In this document: one piece after another, positions 34,109 to 44,825 of the stretch
How the letters are laid out: the number at the start of each line of letters is the position of its first letter
Position numbering within the stretch: the stretch's first letter is position 1
Assembly: GCA_009767595.1 (NCBI GenBank)
Contig: VSDK01021916.1
Span: forward strand, 654,257 to 718,256
DNA: 64,000 bases
DNA from: Symbiodinium kawagutii
Taxonomy: Eukaryota > Sar > Dinophyceae > Suessiales > Symbiodiniaceae
Direction: 5' to 3'
The notes under the pieces: generated by a model
The model's input: the letters and a program-made list of their open reading frames with translations, nothing else
Database searches by the model: none
What the model was told of the DNA's origin: nothing
Translations under genes and position numbers: made by a program

Positions 34109-34279
34109 ACCCTGTCGCGAATGTTTTTGATGGCCCGGGTTCCAAAGGCGAGAAACAACGACCGTCCCACGGCATCTCAGAGTGGAAAGCAAGCCCGAGC
34201 TGAACCCTTGGAGCATGATGGTGTAGGTGCGGCTGCCTCTGGAGCAGAAGAATCCTCAGCTTCGAAACTAGAACTTTAA
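34109..34279 (+). CDS. Probable terminal exon, Ala/Ser/Glu-rich tail
   Basis: An AG at 34107-34108 opens 56 codons and a TAA. Pieces: TLSRMFLMARVPKARNNDRP, SGKQARAEPLEHD and GAEESSASKLEL. A second frame ending at 34200 (GEKQRPSHGISEWKASPS) is possible in another phase. Confidence 0.4.
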   Translation, partial: TLSRMFLMARVPKARNNDRPTASQSGKQARAEPLEHDGVGAAASGAEESSASKLEL

Positions 34280-34580
34280 GCAACAAGACGCACCTTAAGG
34301 TGTCCTCAAATCTCGGTTTGGGCATCCAGTCATGAACCCTTGGTTGATTAATAGGGGGGCATCCCTCAAAAGCCTTGGTTTCATATTAAACTGATACCCC
34401 TCAAATGAATATACCTTTGAATTACTAATGTGGGGTTAACATGATTTTTGAGAATCTTTCGACTAACGCCAGGAGCGTCCAAGTTGATCGTCACCGCAGC
34501 TCCGAGATCCAGCAGATTGTCAATGCCATCGGTGCTTGGTCGATTTGTGGGTGATTTGTTTCGCTGGCAACCATTTCCTG

Positions 34581-34678
34581 GTCGGTGGTTTTAAGCATTT
34601 TTATTTTCCCTAATAATCACTAACAAATTGTTGGTTGACCAATGACCAATATTTTTCGTAGGGTCGAAACCACCAACG
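34581..34678 (+). repeat. T3 element
   Basis: GTCGGTGGTTTTAAGCATTT ... GGGTCGAAACCACCAACGAT. The terminal CAG has mutated, so it lacks the AG end. Confidence 0.75.
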
Positions 34679-35159
34679 ATTCATTTTTGAGGGTGATGTG
34701 TTGCCATCTATTGCTTGTTCTTGCCATGTTCTAACGTCACTAGTGGCAATATGTTGTTTCGTTGTTGCATTTTTAAGGCACTGCTTCCGTAGCCACATGC
34801 AGTATACTGTACGCCATGGGCTGATACACGTGGCTGCCTTCCAGTTTGGAGCATGATTTGAAAGCGCGGCTAAGGGCCTAACGGCCTAGAGCAAATGAGG
34901 CATGATGCAACCTCATACTCGGACTGCCAACAACACATGTCCATCTTGATTCGTTCTGAGACTCTATGTGTTGAAATTGAGCATTGTAGTGTTTAACGAT
35001 TCCCTCAATTCTACGATGCTGCTTAGATTTAAGTTTATTTTTTTGTTGCACCAGTTCTGCCCCTGCTTTTGCAAGTTGGTCGATTTGCTGTGCCATAAAC
35101 TGCTTGTTGGCAAGTGCCATTTCAGTGGCGTTTGTTGTTGGTTCTCCCCTATCACTAAT

Positions 35160-35295
35160 CATTATTAACCACTATAAGCCATTAATTGTTAAACTATGAA
35201 CCATTATTAGCCATTACTAACCACAAGTAGCCATTAATTATTAGCCATTATTAGCCATTAATTGTTACATACCACTACTAACCACAATTAATGCT
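35160..35295. repeat. Degenerate CCATTATTAGCCATTA repeats
   Basis: CATTATTAGCCATTACTAAC, CATTAATTATTAGCCATTA and similar words in series. Confidence 0.6.
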
Positions 35296-35333
35296 TACAA
35301 CCCCTATGGCTTCCTTGGGACCCAGGGGACTAG

Positions 35334-35455
35334 GCCCCCGCGGCTCGTGGCGATTTCCGCCCAGATGCGCACCTGGCGTCGAACTTCACAGCGACGGCAG
35401 CTTTGGATCGCTTGGAAGAACTAGGCGACCGCTTGGGAGCCCTGGGGATGGTCTG
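35334..35455 (+). CDS. Probable exon, strongly coding frame
   Basis: The acceptor GGGGACTAG opens APAARGDFRPDAHLASNFTA then TAALDRLEELGDRLGALGMV to the donor GTGACC. High third-position GC and a heptad-like LDRLEELGDRLGAL helix suggest real coding. It joins in phase to 35648-35698 across an intron that contains a decayed T3 copy. The family is unknown. Confidence 0.48.
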
Positions 35456-35547
35456 GTGACCCCAAGGGACCCCAGGTAGCCCTGGATGAGGGTTGACCAT
35501 GGTTGATGATGGTTGATGGGAAGGGAGATCACTATTTATGGTTGGTG

Positions 35548-35647
35548 GATGTTGGTGGTTTCAAATATTTGATATTATCGCCAGTACTTGGGGGATGGTT
35601 GGTTGATTGATGTGTGTTTTTTGAGAGGGGTTGCAACCATGAGCCAG
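35548..35647 (+). repeat. Decayed T3 element in a predicted intron
   Basis: GTTGGTGGTTTCAAATATTT ... GAGGGGTTGCAACCATGAGCCAG. The right end keeps an AG. Confidence 0.5.
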
Positions 35648-35698
35648 CAATCTGATGAGCTGCGCAGGGGTGATTGTGAATCGGGGATTGTACGAATA
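35648..35698 (+). CDS. Possible exon after a T3-derived acceptor
   Basis: It reads NLMSCAGVIVNRGLYE in the phase set by 35334-35455, then the donor GTTTGG. It is hydrophobic in the middle. Confidence 0.33.
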
Positions 35699-36025
35699 GT
35701 TTGGGGGTATCATAATAATGAGAATCCCGATCACCAACATCATCTGGCAGATAAGCGAAAAACCGCAAGGCCTCTTTGTGAGCATTAAAAATTGACGCTA
35801 GTCCGGTGGATGTGACAGATTGCTGGAGTGTGATTAAGCACGATACCCATAGAGCAAGTAATCGGTTGGTGCTGAAATGCATTCCATTTTGTCTAAGTAG
35901 TTTTCTTGGTCATGCATATTTAGGGGCGTCCAGACATGCAATGCTATACCGTTGTTGCTGGTTTCTGGCTTTTTTCGGGGGCAGTCATGACTATTCATGA
36001 ATGCCCTTCATGAATGATCCTTGTG

Positions 36026-37205
36026 AACCATCATCAAACATCAACCATCAACAACCAACCATCAACCATCCATCAACCATCAACCATCCATCAACCATCA
36101 ACCATCCATCAACCATCAACCATCAACCATCAACCATCCATCAACCATCAATCATCCATCAACCATCAACCATCAACCATCCATCAACCATCAACCATCC
36201 ACCAACCATCAACCAACCATCAACCANNNNNNNNNNNNNNNNNNNNNNNNNNNNNNNNNNNNNNNNNNNNNNNNNNNNNNNNNNNNNNNNNNNNNNNNNN
36301 NNNNNNNNNNNNNNNNNNNNNNNNNNNNNNNNNNNNNNNNNNNNNNNNNNNNNNNNNNNNNNNNNNNNNNNNNNNNNNNNNNNNNNNNNNNNNNNNNNNN
36401 NNNNNNNNNNNNNNNNNNNNNNNNNNNNNNNNNNNNNNNNNNNNNNNNNNNNNNNNNNNNNNNNNNNNNNNNNNNNNNNNNNNNNNNNNNNNNNNNNNNN
36501 NNNNNNNNNNNNNNNNNNNNNNNNNNNNNNNNNNNNNNNNNNNNNNNNNNNNNNNNNNNNNNNNNNNNNNNNNNNNNNNNNNNCCCCCACCATCCATCAA
36601 CCATCCATCAACCATCCATCAACCATCCACCAACCATCAACCATCAATCATCCATCAACCATCAACCATCCATCAACCACCAACCATCAACCATCCACCA
36701 ACCATCAACCATCAACCATCCATCAACCATCAACCATCCATCAACCACCAACCATCAACCATCCACCAACCATCAACCATCCACCAACCATCAATCATCA
36801 ACCATCCATCAACCACCAACCATCCATCAACCATCCATCAACCATCCATCAACCATCCACCAACCATCAACCATCAATCATCCATCAACCATCAACCATC
36901 CATCAACCACCAACCATCAATCAACCATCCATCAACCACCAACCATCAACCATCCACCAACCATCAACCATCCATCAACCACCAACCATCAACCATCCAT
37001 CAACCATCAACCATCAACCATCCACCAACCATCAACCATCAACCATCCACCAACCATCAACCATCCATCAACCACCAACCATCAACCATCCATCAACCAC
37101 CAACCATCAACCATCCACCAACCATCAACCATCCATCAACCACCAACCATCAACCATCCATCAACCATCAACCATCAACCATCCACCAACCATCAACCAT
37201 CAACC
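36026..37205 (+). repeat. AACCATC(CATC) satellite array with assembly gap
   Basis: Tandem AACCATCAACCATCCATC units of mixed 7-nt and 11-nt spacing. All three frames are open because the words avoid stops, giving long H/Q/P/S/T/N-rich ORFs that are not genes. 36227-36583 is N. Confidence 0.95.
36227..36583. other. Assembly gap (357 N)
   Basis: A run of N inside the satellite; the true length is unknown. Confidence 0.99.
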
Positions 37206-37219
37206 ACTCGTCTTCACAG

Positions 37220-37414
37220 CACCAGGCCACGTGTGGGGTTCCCGCGGTGCTGCTGCCTGGATCATTGGGCTGTGGGTGACGACCTTTGCGGTCGCGGTCA
37301 GCTGCATGATGTGTCTGGGACCGCGTCACGGTGGGCGTTTTCCCGGGCGTTTTCTGGGCTATGAAGATGATCAGTTTGGGACAATGAGCCATTTATTGAT
37401 TTTTTTTTGGGCAG
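37220..37414 (+). CDS. Membrane-protein exon ending at a T3 element
   Basis: The acceptor CACTCGTCTTCACAG opens a 64-codon frame with the membrane segment AAWIIGLWVTTFAVAVSCMM, a linker ending GYEDDQFGTMSH, and LLIFFWA, where the exon stops at the GT of a T3 element. Spliced to 37514 the second hydrophobic segment becomes LLIFFWAESFFVVG. It may be an N-terminal part of the ABC transporter downstream or a separate membrane gene. Confidence 0.57.
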
Positions 37415-37513
37415 GTTGGTGGTTTCATTCACATTTTTTGGTTTCCCTGACGTAATGACGAACAAATTGATTGGTGGATTCATGTTTTTCAAAGGGTCAT
37501 AACCACCAACCAG
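37415..37513 (+). repeat. T3 element that is exactly a predicted intron
   Basis: It starts GTTGGTGGTTTCATTCACAT and ends CATAACCACCAACCAG. The 99-nt element begins GT, ends AG, and joins the exons on either side in frame. Confidence 0.8.
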
Positions 37514-37534
37514 AGTCGTTTTTTGTTGTTGGTG
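37514..37534 (+). CDS. Short exon continuing the membrane segment
   Basis: It reads ESFFVVG in phase after removal of the T3 element, then the donor GTGTAA. A longer exon with a stop a few codons on is the alternative. Confidence 0.4.
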
Positions 37535-38044
37535 GTGTAACCCAGGAATAGCAGTTGTTTTTATTCACAACGGTTATCAACTTTGATGCTTAGCAACTCT
37601 GACCATGGCTTTGCGCGAACTGGTTACTGAATTTCTTGAGCAGAGTCAACCGTTAAGGTTTTGATCATTGGCTATCAACCATAGGCTATCGACCCTTATC
37701 AATCTCTACCTATGCAGATAAACCATTCTGACTTTCTATCATTAATCTCAACCCCCATATTTGTTAAACCATTATGGATAGTTATTATTCCCTTTTTGTT
37801 GTTTACCAGGGACCCCTCATATTCCTGTGTTCTTATTGTTCACGTTTTTGTCGTTAGTGGCGGTGGGAAAAATGGACTGCCAGGGCCTCCCGTCCTGTAA
37901 TATAACTGTAGGCATTATCAATCTCTATCATTATCCATAACCAAGTATTATCTTCTATTATAACCTCCTATGATTATCTCCTGTGATTGTTTCCTATTAT
38001 AACCCACTATTGATATTTCTGCAACCATTATCTACCATTAACTA

Positions 38045-38138
38045 GTCGGTGGTTTGAAACATTTTTCCCCTAATAATGAGTAACAAACGGTTGGTAGACT
38101 TGCGCATATTTTCCATGACGGGGTGCACCACCAGCCAG
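38045..38138 (+). repeat. T3 element with GT...AG ends
   Basis: GTCGGTGGTTTGAAACATTT ... GGGGTGCACCACCAGCCAG. Confidence 0.75.
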
Positions 38139-38190
38139 TTACCCATAGCAACTCCATATGACTCACGTCACATCCTTGTGCTTCTTCAGG

Positions 38191-38320
38191 TCTTCGGTCC
38201 TGGCGGCCGGTGGCCGCGGCACATCTGCTTCCAGCGATCGCTCGGACGTCACAGCCGCCTGCGCCCAGCGTCTGGGCGGCGTTCGGTCGGGGAGGGGTGA
38301 AGCTGAGGTGCAGTTCGGTG
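38191..38320 (+). CDS. GC-rich exon-like island, frame uncertain
   Basis: The strong acceptor TTGTGCTTCTTCAG precedes about 130 nt where all plus frames are open (SSVLAAGGRGTSASSDRSDV in one, SWRPVAAAHLLPAIARTS in another), with a donor GTGATT at 38319. Probably coding; frame and product unknown. Confidence 0.38.
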
Positions 38321-38378
38321 ATTCATCAAAGCTTAAACCCTAACTCAAAGCTCCAAAACCGCCATCAACCAAATAGTA

Positions 38379-38442
38379 ATGAACTTCGAGGCTTTGTACT
38401 TGTGCTCCAACAGTATGGGCCCGGGCAAGGCGTACCTGCATG
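38379..38442 (+). CDS. Probable exon (MNFEALYLCSNSMGPGKAYL)
   Basis: After the AG at 38375 the frame reads MNFEALYLCSNSMGPGKAYL then H, and meets the donor GTATGT. The ATG could be a start codon. The family is unknown. Confidence 0.42.
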
Positions 38443-38915
38443 GTATGTGCTTTTGACTGTTAACTTAGAAATGCACATGGCCCCACATAAACATGAACAG
38501 ATATTCACAAGTTGTTGGGATTTATATTTATGCATGTACCTGAATACCAGTGCTTGTCCGCATAGAATGTGCGTCGCTGGGATCAACAGGTTGTAGAGCC
38601 ACAATGTGGATCCCTGTGACAGCGGTATAAATGACACTGGTCAGAACATGCTATCAGCCCCCCCGAAAGCAAAGAGTTTCCAGCTTGCTCTGTGGAATAT
38701 CAATCGTGGACCAATCCAGGTGCACTGATTATATGTTTTCGGAAATCTAAGATTGTGATTGTGCTGGTGCCAATGCTTTTTGCCCATATCATTGGCTGAT
38801 GATAGATGATATTTGTTGACCATCAAAAAGCTAAGAATTTGCAATCTGATGACTACTTGAATGCGCATCACCATTTTGTGACTGCATACTAATCATGATC
38901 ATAAGTTACAAGCTG

Positions 38916-39011
38916 GTTGGTGGTTTAAAACATGTTCTATTTTCTCTTAGCAATGATTAACAAACGGTTGGTTGACCAATATTTTTCACAGGGGTTGAAA
39001 CCACCAACCAG
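38916..39011 (+). repeat. T3 element with GT...AG ends
   Basis: GTTGGTGGTTTAAAACATGT ... GGGTTGAAACCACCAACCAG. No exon is recognised at its edges. Confidence 0.8.
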
Positions 39012-39116
39012 CGACAGATTATCGGGTTTAGTTCACCCGCCTCATTGCACTTTATTTACTATGGTCATATCAGGGAACTGAGGCTCTGTTTCCAGACGTC
39101 CAAGTGGACATGAATT

Positions 39117-39260
39117 GTGGTTTCTCAACATAGGGTACCCCCCCAAACTATCCACTCTTGACCACCTATAGTCATAAACCGTTCATTTTTGTGGTTCCCA
39201 AGTTTGAGAAACCAATGATAGTAATAAACCAACCATGTCGCCCCATTTTAAGAACCCCCA
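39117..39260. repeat. T1 element plus a partial second copy
   Basis: 39117-39213 has GTGGTTTCTCAACATAGGGT ... AGTTTGAGAAACCA. 39216-39260 repeats the right half (AGTAATAAACCAACCATG ... TTTTAAGAACCCCC). Confidence 0.7.
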
Positions 39261-39440
39261 TGCGAATCATCCCCCTCCTTCGGATCGCTCAGGAAAGGTG
39301 GCTGCGACCGCGACATCCTAGACGTGGCATCAGCAGTTCCTGGCAGATCAACCATGCAGGGCTCGCAGCGCGGGTGAACAATCGGGGATTCATCATGGGT
39401 GAAGTTTTTGAGGATGAATGATGAGGGTTGTATACTAATA

Positions 39441-39556
39441 AGGCTATGGGTCAAGCAGTTAACCAACCAACTAAAGGAGGATCTACCAACACAACTATAG
39501 GGAAAACAATGGTTAATGACGGGGAACCAGGGGTACAGGGTTTTGACCCACAGCCA
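39441..39556 (+). repeat. T2 element flanked by a short direct repeat
   Basis: GGCTATGGGTCAAGCAGTTAA ... GGGTTTTGACCCACAGCC. The flanks CTAATAAGGCT and ATAATAAGGGCT may be a target-site duplication. Confidence 0.78.
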
Positions 39557-39909
39557 TAAGATAATAAGGGCTGACAACAAGGGTACAGCTTACACAAGCT
39601 CAAGGATTGTTTGCGTTTATTTGGATTTCAGTTGAAACATCACCTGGGATGGTGGCATCCAACAAGTGATTGACCTTGAAAACCTTTGAAAGTTGTGTTA
39701 TTGACATTATTCACTATATAGAGCCGTTATTATGGAGCCCTTATTATAAACTCATATTGTAACTGTCCTTGTTACTGGCCTTCATAATTTTGCTAGAGAT
39801 CCCCATGAACCAAAAGGAGTGGATTATCATCCGGGATTTGGCCCTACCTCTCGACTGTTGAGAGGTGCCAATTGGCCACCCCTCGTGAAATCATCGTTGA
39901 CACTATCAG

Positions 39910-39966
39910 TGATGAGTTCTGATCCTACTCTTACGGATGATTTGCAGACGGATAGGATGCGAGAAG
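39910..39966 (+). CDS. Possible exon with a GC-type donor
   Basis: The acceptor TTGACACTATCAG opens MSSDPTLTDDLQTDRMRE, ending at G|GCATGT. The acidic PTLTDDL segment is reminiscent of the linker before TMD1 in ABCC proteins, but this is weak. Confidence 0.32.
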
Positions 39967-40330
39967 GCATGTCACCAACCAAATATCTCCCACGAATCTG
40001 GATTGCCCATTATCCGTGATTCTCAAACATTTGCCATCAATTACGAATGATTAACCTCATTTGGTTGATTCAAAATGGTCAATAGCCCCATCCTCGGGCA
40101 GGTGCATCAGACATCTTCAATGATTAGCACCCCATCTTCATAGCCTGAGCCATGCCACCCAGCTGGTGGTGACCCCTGACCGCCGTGCCCCAAGGTGAAC
40201 GGACCCTTTCACTGCCTCAGTTTCAGCTGGATGGATTGCTTCCTGGCGGCGCCAGGACGGGGAAATTTTTGCGGAGTGGATCCACGGCGGATCTCACCAG
40301 TCCTGTTGTTGGTGAACGATGGTCACTAGT

Positions 40331-40430
40331 GTCGTTTCCCAAGTCATCACGGGGTACCCCCGAATCATCCATTAGTAGTCATCCATAGTAACAAAGCCAC
40401 CATTTTTGGGGTCCTAGTTTGAGAAACACC
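40331..40430. repeat. T1 element
   Basis: GTCGTTTCCCAAGTCATCAC, GGGGTACCCCCGAATCATCC and TAGTTTGAGAAACACC. Confidence 0.65.
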
Positions 40431-40834
40431 CAAATGGATGATAGTGCTTAAATACATTGTGTATAGTTAAGCTGGGTCAAAACCAATGGTAGGTGAACAT
40501 CCAAAAAACCGAGGATTCTGTTCATGGTATGGGCTTTTGATCCGCAGCCAAGAGGGAATTTCTGTGGGAGGAATATGTCCTACTTTGCATCACTGTGCTG
40601 ACTGACCGACTGACCATTTTGGAAGGTAAGTGCAGATGCAGCAATGTTATTTGAGCTTCCGCCCATCACCCTGATGCTGCAGGAATCTCTTTATATGTTT
40701 ATATATCTACATATACATGCACATACTTGCACACATTACCCCACCCACACTCACAGAGACGCATAATTTCAATAATTTCAAATAGACTGCACTTTACCCT
40801 GTATTTTTGTGCCTTGTCTATACACAGCTTGCAG

Positions 40835-41048
40835 TCAACAGCGCCTCCTCATGCTCCAGGACAGCTGCTTACAGCAGGGCGCAAATGGACAGAGGTCTGC
40901 CCACCAGCCCCTGGTCTGCAGGTGTCATTCAGACAGGTTCTTTACGCATCTGGAATTCATCAACAAAAAGTTTCCCAAAAATGATCATGACATTGTGGCT
41001 TGGATGCTTAGTTCCAGAAAGTTGCTTCTGGCTTTCAGTCGACAATGA
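40835..41048 (+). CDS. Probable exon, 70-codon frame, unknown protein
   Basis: The acceptor TACACAGCTTGCAG opens QQRLLMLQDSCLQQGANGQR and runs on through RFFTHLEFINKKFPKNDHDI to a stop at 41046. It may be cut at the donor GTGTCA (40922) or GTTGCT (41021). Composition is strongly coding. Confidence 0.45.
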
Positions 41049-41497
41049 TGGTTTATGGTCCATGATGATTGCTGGCGTGTTTGGCTCATCAATGTTCATC
41101 AACCCGTGACATTAGTTGTTTAATGACAACGGATGATGCTGACAATACTTGACAATGATTGTCAGCAAACTGATAACAGTTGTCTATCGTCTAATGATAT
41201 AGTTACTGATGGTTTTTGAGGCAATGGACAATGGATATCCATCAATCATGATTCATCATGATGGTTTAGCCCTCGCGCTGGAACATTACCGATGGCTCAG
41301 TAGGTGGGTATTGATGGCTGGTGGAAGCTATGATCACCTAGCCATCAACCAACCACAAGGCTTATGGTAGATGGCCCAGCATCCAAAAAGACCCAGTGAA
41401 TCAACTGGTAGGACCTGGTAGGACTTGAGAGCCTTTTCGGTCTTTGAGGTCCTGATTCTTGTGAGAGCTTGGAGGTTGAGTGTTAACCACGAAACAG

Positions 41498-41580
41498 GTC
41501 ACTTGAAAGGAACAACTTGGGGTGATCAGTCTTTCGATTGGAAGTTTGACACCACCTGGCAGACCCGAGGACGGTTCGAG
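41498..41580 (+). CDS. Exon with consensus donor (HLKGTTWGDQSFDWKF...)
   Basis: The acceptor ACCACGAAACAG and the perfect donor GTGAGT bound 27 codons: HLKGTTWGDQSFDWKFDTTW then QTRGRFE. It ends in phase 0. The family is unknown; it could be an N-terminal exon of the ABC gene. Confidence 0.55.
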
Positions 41581-41839
41581 GTGAGTGGGTCCGGTAGGAC
41601 ATTTTGCCATCATAATCACCACGCTGGCCCCAGTACTTGGCTTCAACATGAATCAAACGTGCTATGGCTGAGCCAAGTTCACTGTGTGGTGTTTGTTTTA
41701 CTACTTTTCCCCTGCTCACCTAAGCAACTTGTCGTTGTTTTTTCCATCATAACTCCAGCGAAAGTCGTCAGGGATCATCAACACGTAGTGGGTATCTTTC
41801 GTGGATGATTGTCAATCCATACAGCACGTGCACGTTTGT

Positions 41840-42230
41840 TCACAGATATGTACAGTATATATTATGTATATAATCAGATGAGCATATATATATAATACAA
41901 TTTACATACACACATGAACGACTACATGTAGATAGATGATGATAGATGTATACATTTGATTCTTGCTGCCGTGGCATGAGGCTGCCAACCTTTGGAACTT
42001 GCTGCAGAGAGCTGTGACTTGGAAGTGACAGGCTCATGGTGTTCGCTACTTTTACAATCTGTTGTAATACATAGTTACCGTGTGAAAATATCATATGTAT
42101 CATGTATCTGCGTTTGTATTTATAATATACGATTATTTATGTATATACTACTTCAAAAAGTACAAATACATGTATGTATATATGTACCTACATATGTATA
42201 CAAAAAGCGTTTACAAACATATCATGAGAT
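41840..42230. repeat. AT-rich TATG-type low-complexity region
   Basis: ATGTACAGTATATATTATGT, ATATATATATAATAC and related tracts, with AT-rich ORFs on both strands. Confidence 0.65.
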
Positions 42231-42902
42231 GCATCTACAATTCAAGCTATTTTTGTTTGGGTGTCTTTAAATCCCATTTGTTGCCTGTAAATATGCTCTG
42301 ACCTCTCCTGCGAGATTCGCAGCTGAGAAATATTCCCTGGTTTGACGTGTTTTTGGTCAGCTCAGGTGGCAGGGACCTCATAGCATAGCCTATGGCACTT
42401 ATTCAACCTGTGTGTGGATTGAACATCATGTGGAGAATCGAGCAGTGCATGATGCCAAAGATGTCTAGCCACAGTGTTGAGCTGCAGTTTCTGTGTAGTA
42501 ATGTCGGCTGCCAGGAAAAGCGGAGTTTTCATGTTGCTTCAGTGCCGTATATCTCGCTGAAGTCATGCATTGCTGCCATCCCCAGCTTCACAGATGCTTC
42601 TTCTCAACCTACATTGTGACTTCCCATCAAACCACCATTGGTTGACCAATTTGTCAATCTTACACATGGTTGACAATTAAACCATGCTTGATAATATATC
42701 AAAAAAGCATTGAGATTATGACCTTCATCAAGCTGACTGGATAATCAAGAATCTGACCATGGAAACCTGCCACGACCCGAGGTTGGAAATCCCCTTCTTT
42801 TGCCCCTTGACAGCCAGCGAATCGCTGCGGGATTGGTCGCGTAAGCTGTGAAGAACTCACCAGATTTGTTGCGCATTTTGACTTTTTTGGGGTGACCACG
42901 AT

Positions 42903-43025
42903 ATGGCGGTTTCTTAAGCCATAGGGGGGCCCAATGCCAAGGCTGGTTTAGAGCTATAAAAGGTTAACGAACTGGATGATAACTTTGATAACTGGGGGTA
43001 CCCCTCTGACTTGAGACATACCTAT
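42903..43025. repeat. T1 element, diverged
   Basis: ATGGCGGTTTCTTAAGCCAT, CTGGGGGTACCCCTCTGACT and TGAGACATACCTAT. Confidence 0.6.
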
Positions 43026-44756
43026 ATGGGACTTGAGGATCCAGAAGGTGGTCATGTTTCGGTAGATCCACCTAGCAATGTTTGATTGTAAGATGAACAA
43101 TTTAGTCAACTCATTTTTTGATGATGTTATCAACCTTTCTCAACATGTATCAACATTGATCAACATTCAATTTATTCATGATTTTCGCAACATTACGATA
43201 GATTCGATAGATAGGTTGATCAAGTGATTGTAGGTGTCTCTTTGACTCGCGGAAGTGATTCAGAACATCCGCAACTCGTCACAAGTCCCCTGCCTCATCC
43301 TGCTACCAAACCCCCACCTGCGAGACACGTCGCCCGTGGACCGACCTTAGGCTAGGCTGCGCTTGGCTGGTGGCCTTCTTGGAGCTGGTGGCGATGGCTT
43401 CTGGGCGAAACCATCATTTCAATGGTTGGACCTAGCATTGGAAGAAGCGTTGATAACTCTAAAAAGAATGCCTAATCAATGCCAAGAATTGATAATTGGC
43501 TCCCATCATTGACTAGCTTTGAAAGAGTAAGAAGCAATAAGAATGGCTACTAGTAATATCTAGTAATTTTGATAATAAGAACGGCTAATGATTGATAATT
43601 GGATGGCTCAGTAAATGATAAGAATGGCCAATAAGATTTAGTACTAGCTTAAAAAAATTGATAATGGCTAATAATTGATAATAGGCAAATAGGCACTGCT
43701 TCTAGTAATCTTAATAATGCTTAATTATTGATCTTACAATGATGATTCTGAAAAAGTGAAGTCCAACAATGGTTTGACTCATTGGTTAACAAGTGCAAGC
43801 ACATGAGCAACACTAAAGATTGAATATTTCAATTCGTCGAAACTTGAGCTGACATAGTATCATCATAGTCATGGTTGTTGAGCACCAGTAACATTGGTCA
43901 CCTGTATAGTTACCCATGTAGTTTGTAGCTGCCCTCAATTTGAGATATGGCCAGTATGAACATCATCATACCAGTACTTGATGAACATCACCATAGTTGA
44001 TAATCATCGCAATCATCATATTTTGGCACCATCCAATTTGATGTTCAGAACACTCAGCAGCATGGTCAAGAATACTGACATACTTGCAGTCACGATAGTT
44101 GAACATCATTGAACATGATCAGCAGTACCATATTCACTTTATGTTAGAACTGACTGATAGTAGCCGGGTATTTCTGCTTCAGGCTATTCTAAATGATAGT
44201 AGCTCAATTGTTATCAACTGTACCTTAAGATCATCATGACCGTTGCAATCAAGATGGCTGATCTTGAATTATCACAATTATTTGAATAGTTGATCATAGC
44301 TGACTGGTTGATAGCCTCATTTACAAAGGAGACCTATCACAATAGTTCATATTCCTTACAGTCATGTTTTTTCGCATCAAAGGTCAACCCCTGAAAATGT
44401 GTAGTTCGTAGTTATCATACTGATTCTCAAGCAATTGATCCCTGTTGAATAACAATCATATGGAGCATGTCTGAGTTGATAACAAGGATTTACTGCAATT
44501 CAAGTATCATACACCATTTTTGTAAGAATAAACCACAAACATGATAAGTGATGCTTGATAGTAATTTCACAACTATCACTACTGGCTAGTAACTTTCACA
44601 TCAACTATCTCAACTAGTGACATTTACCCTTTGGCAAACTAACCTGGAAGCTGAAAATCACCAGTTTTCTTGGTAAAACCATTATTAATGATGGATTTTC
44701 CACTTCCAGGTCAGTTTGCCGGAGTGTACACCAGCTGATCATCGCCACGGTCTCAG
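43026..44756. other. Long non-coding stretch
   Basis: AT-rich, with AATTGATAATGGCTAATAAT words at 43430-43740. No exon with paired sites was found; probably a long intron or intergenic DNA. Confidence 0.45.
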
Positions 44757-44825
44757 GTTCTGATTCTCGACGGTCTCCTGTTGCTCCATGAGACACGTGG
44801 AGTGTCCGGTCTTCCTGCGGCAAGG
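44757..44825 (+). CDS. Probable transporter exon, hydrophobic start
   Basis: The acceptor CCACGGTCTCAG and donor GTCACA bound 23 codons: VLILDGLLLLHETRGVSGLP then AAR. The hydrophobic start would suit the beginning of TMD1 of the ABC transporter. Phase does not match directly to 45904, so an exon may lie between. Confidence 0.45.

Noticed and set aside
36001-37455. Very long ORFs of 420-480 codons rich in H, Q, P, S, T and N
   Set aside because: They are translations of the AACCATC satellite and the N gap. Only the last part (from 37220) looks like real coding sequence.
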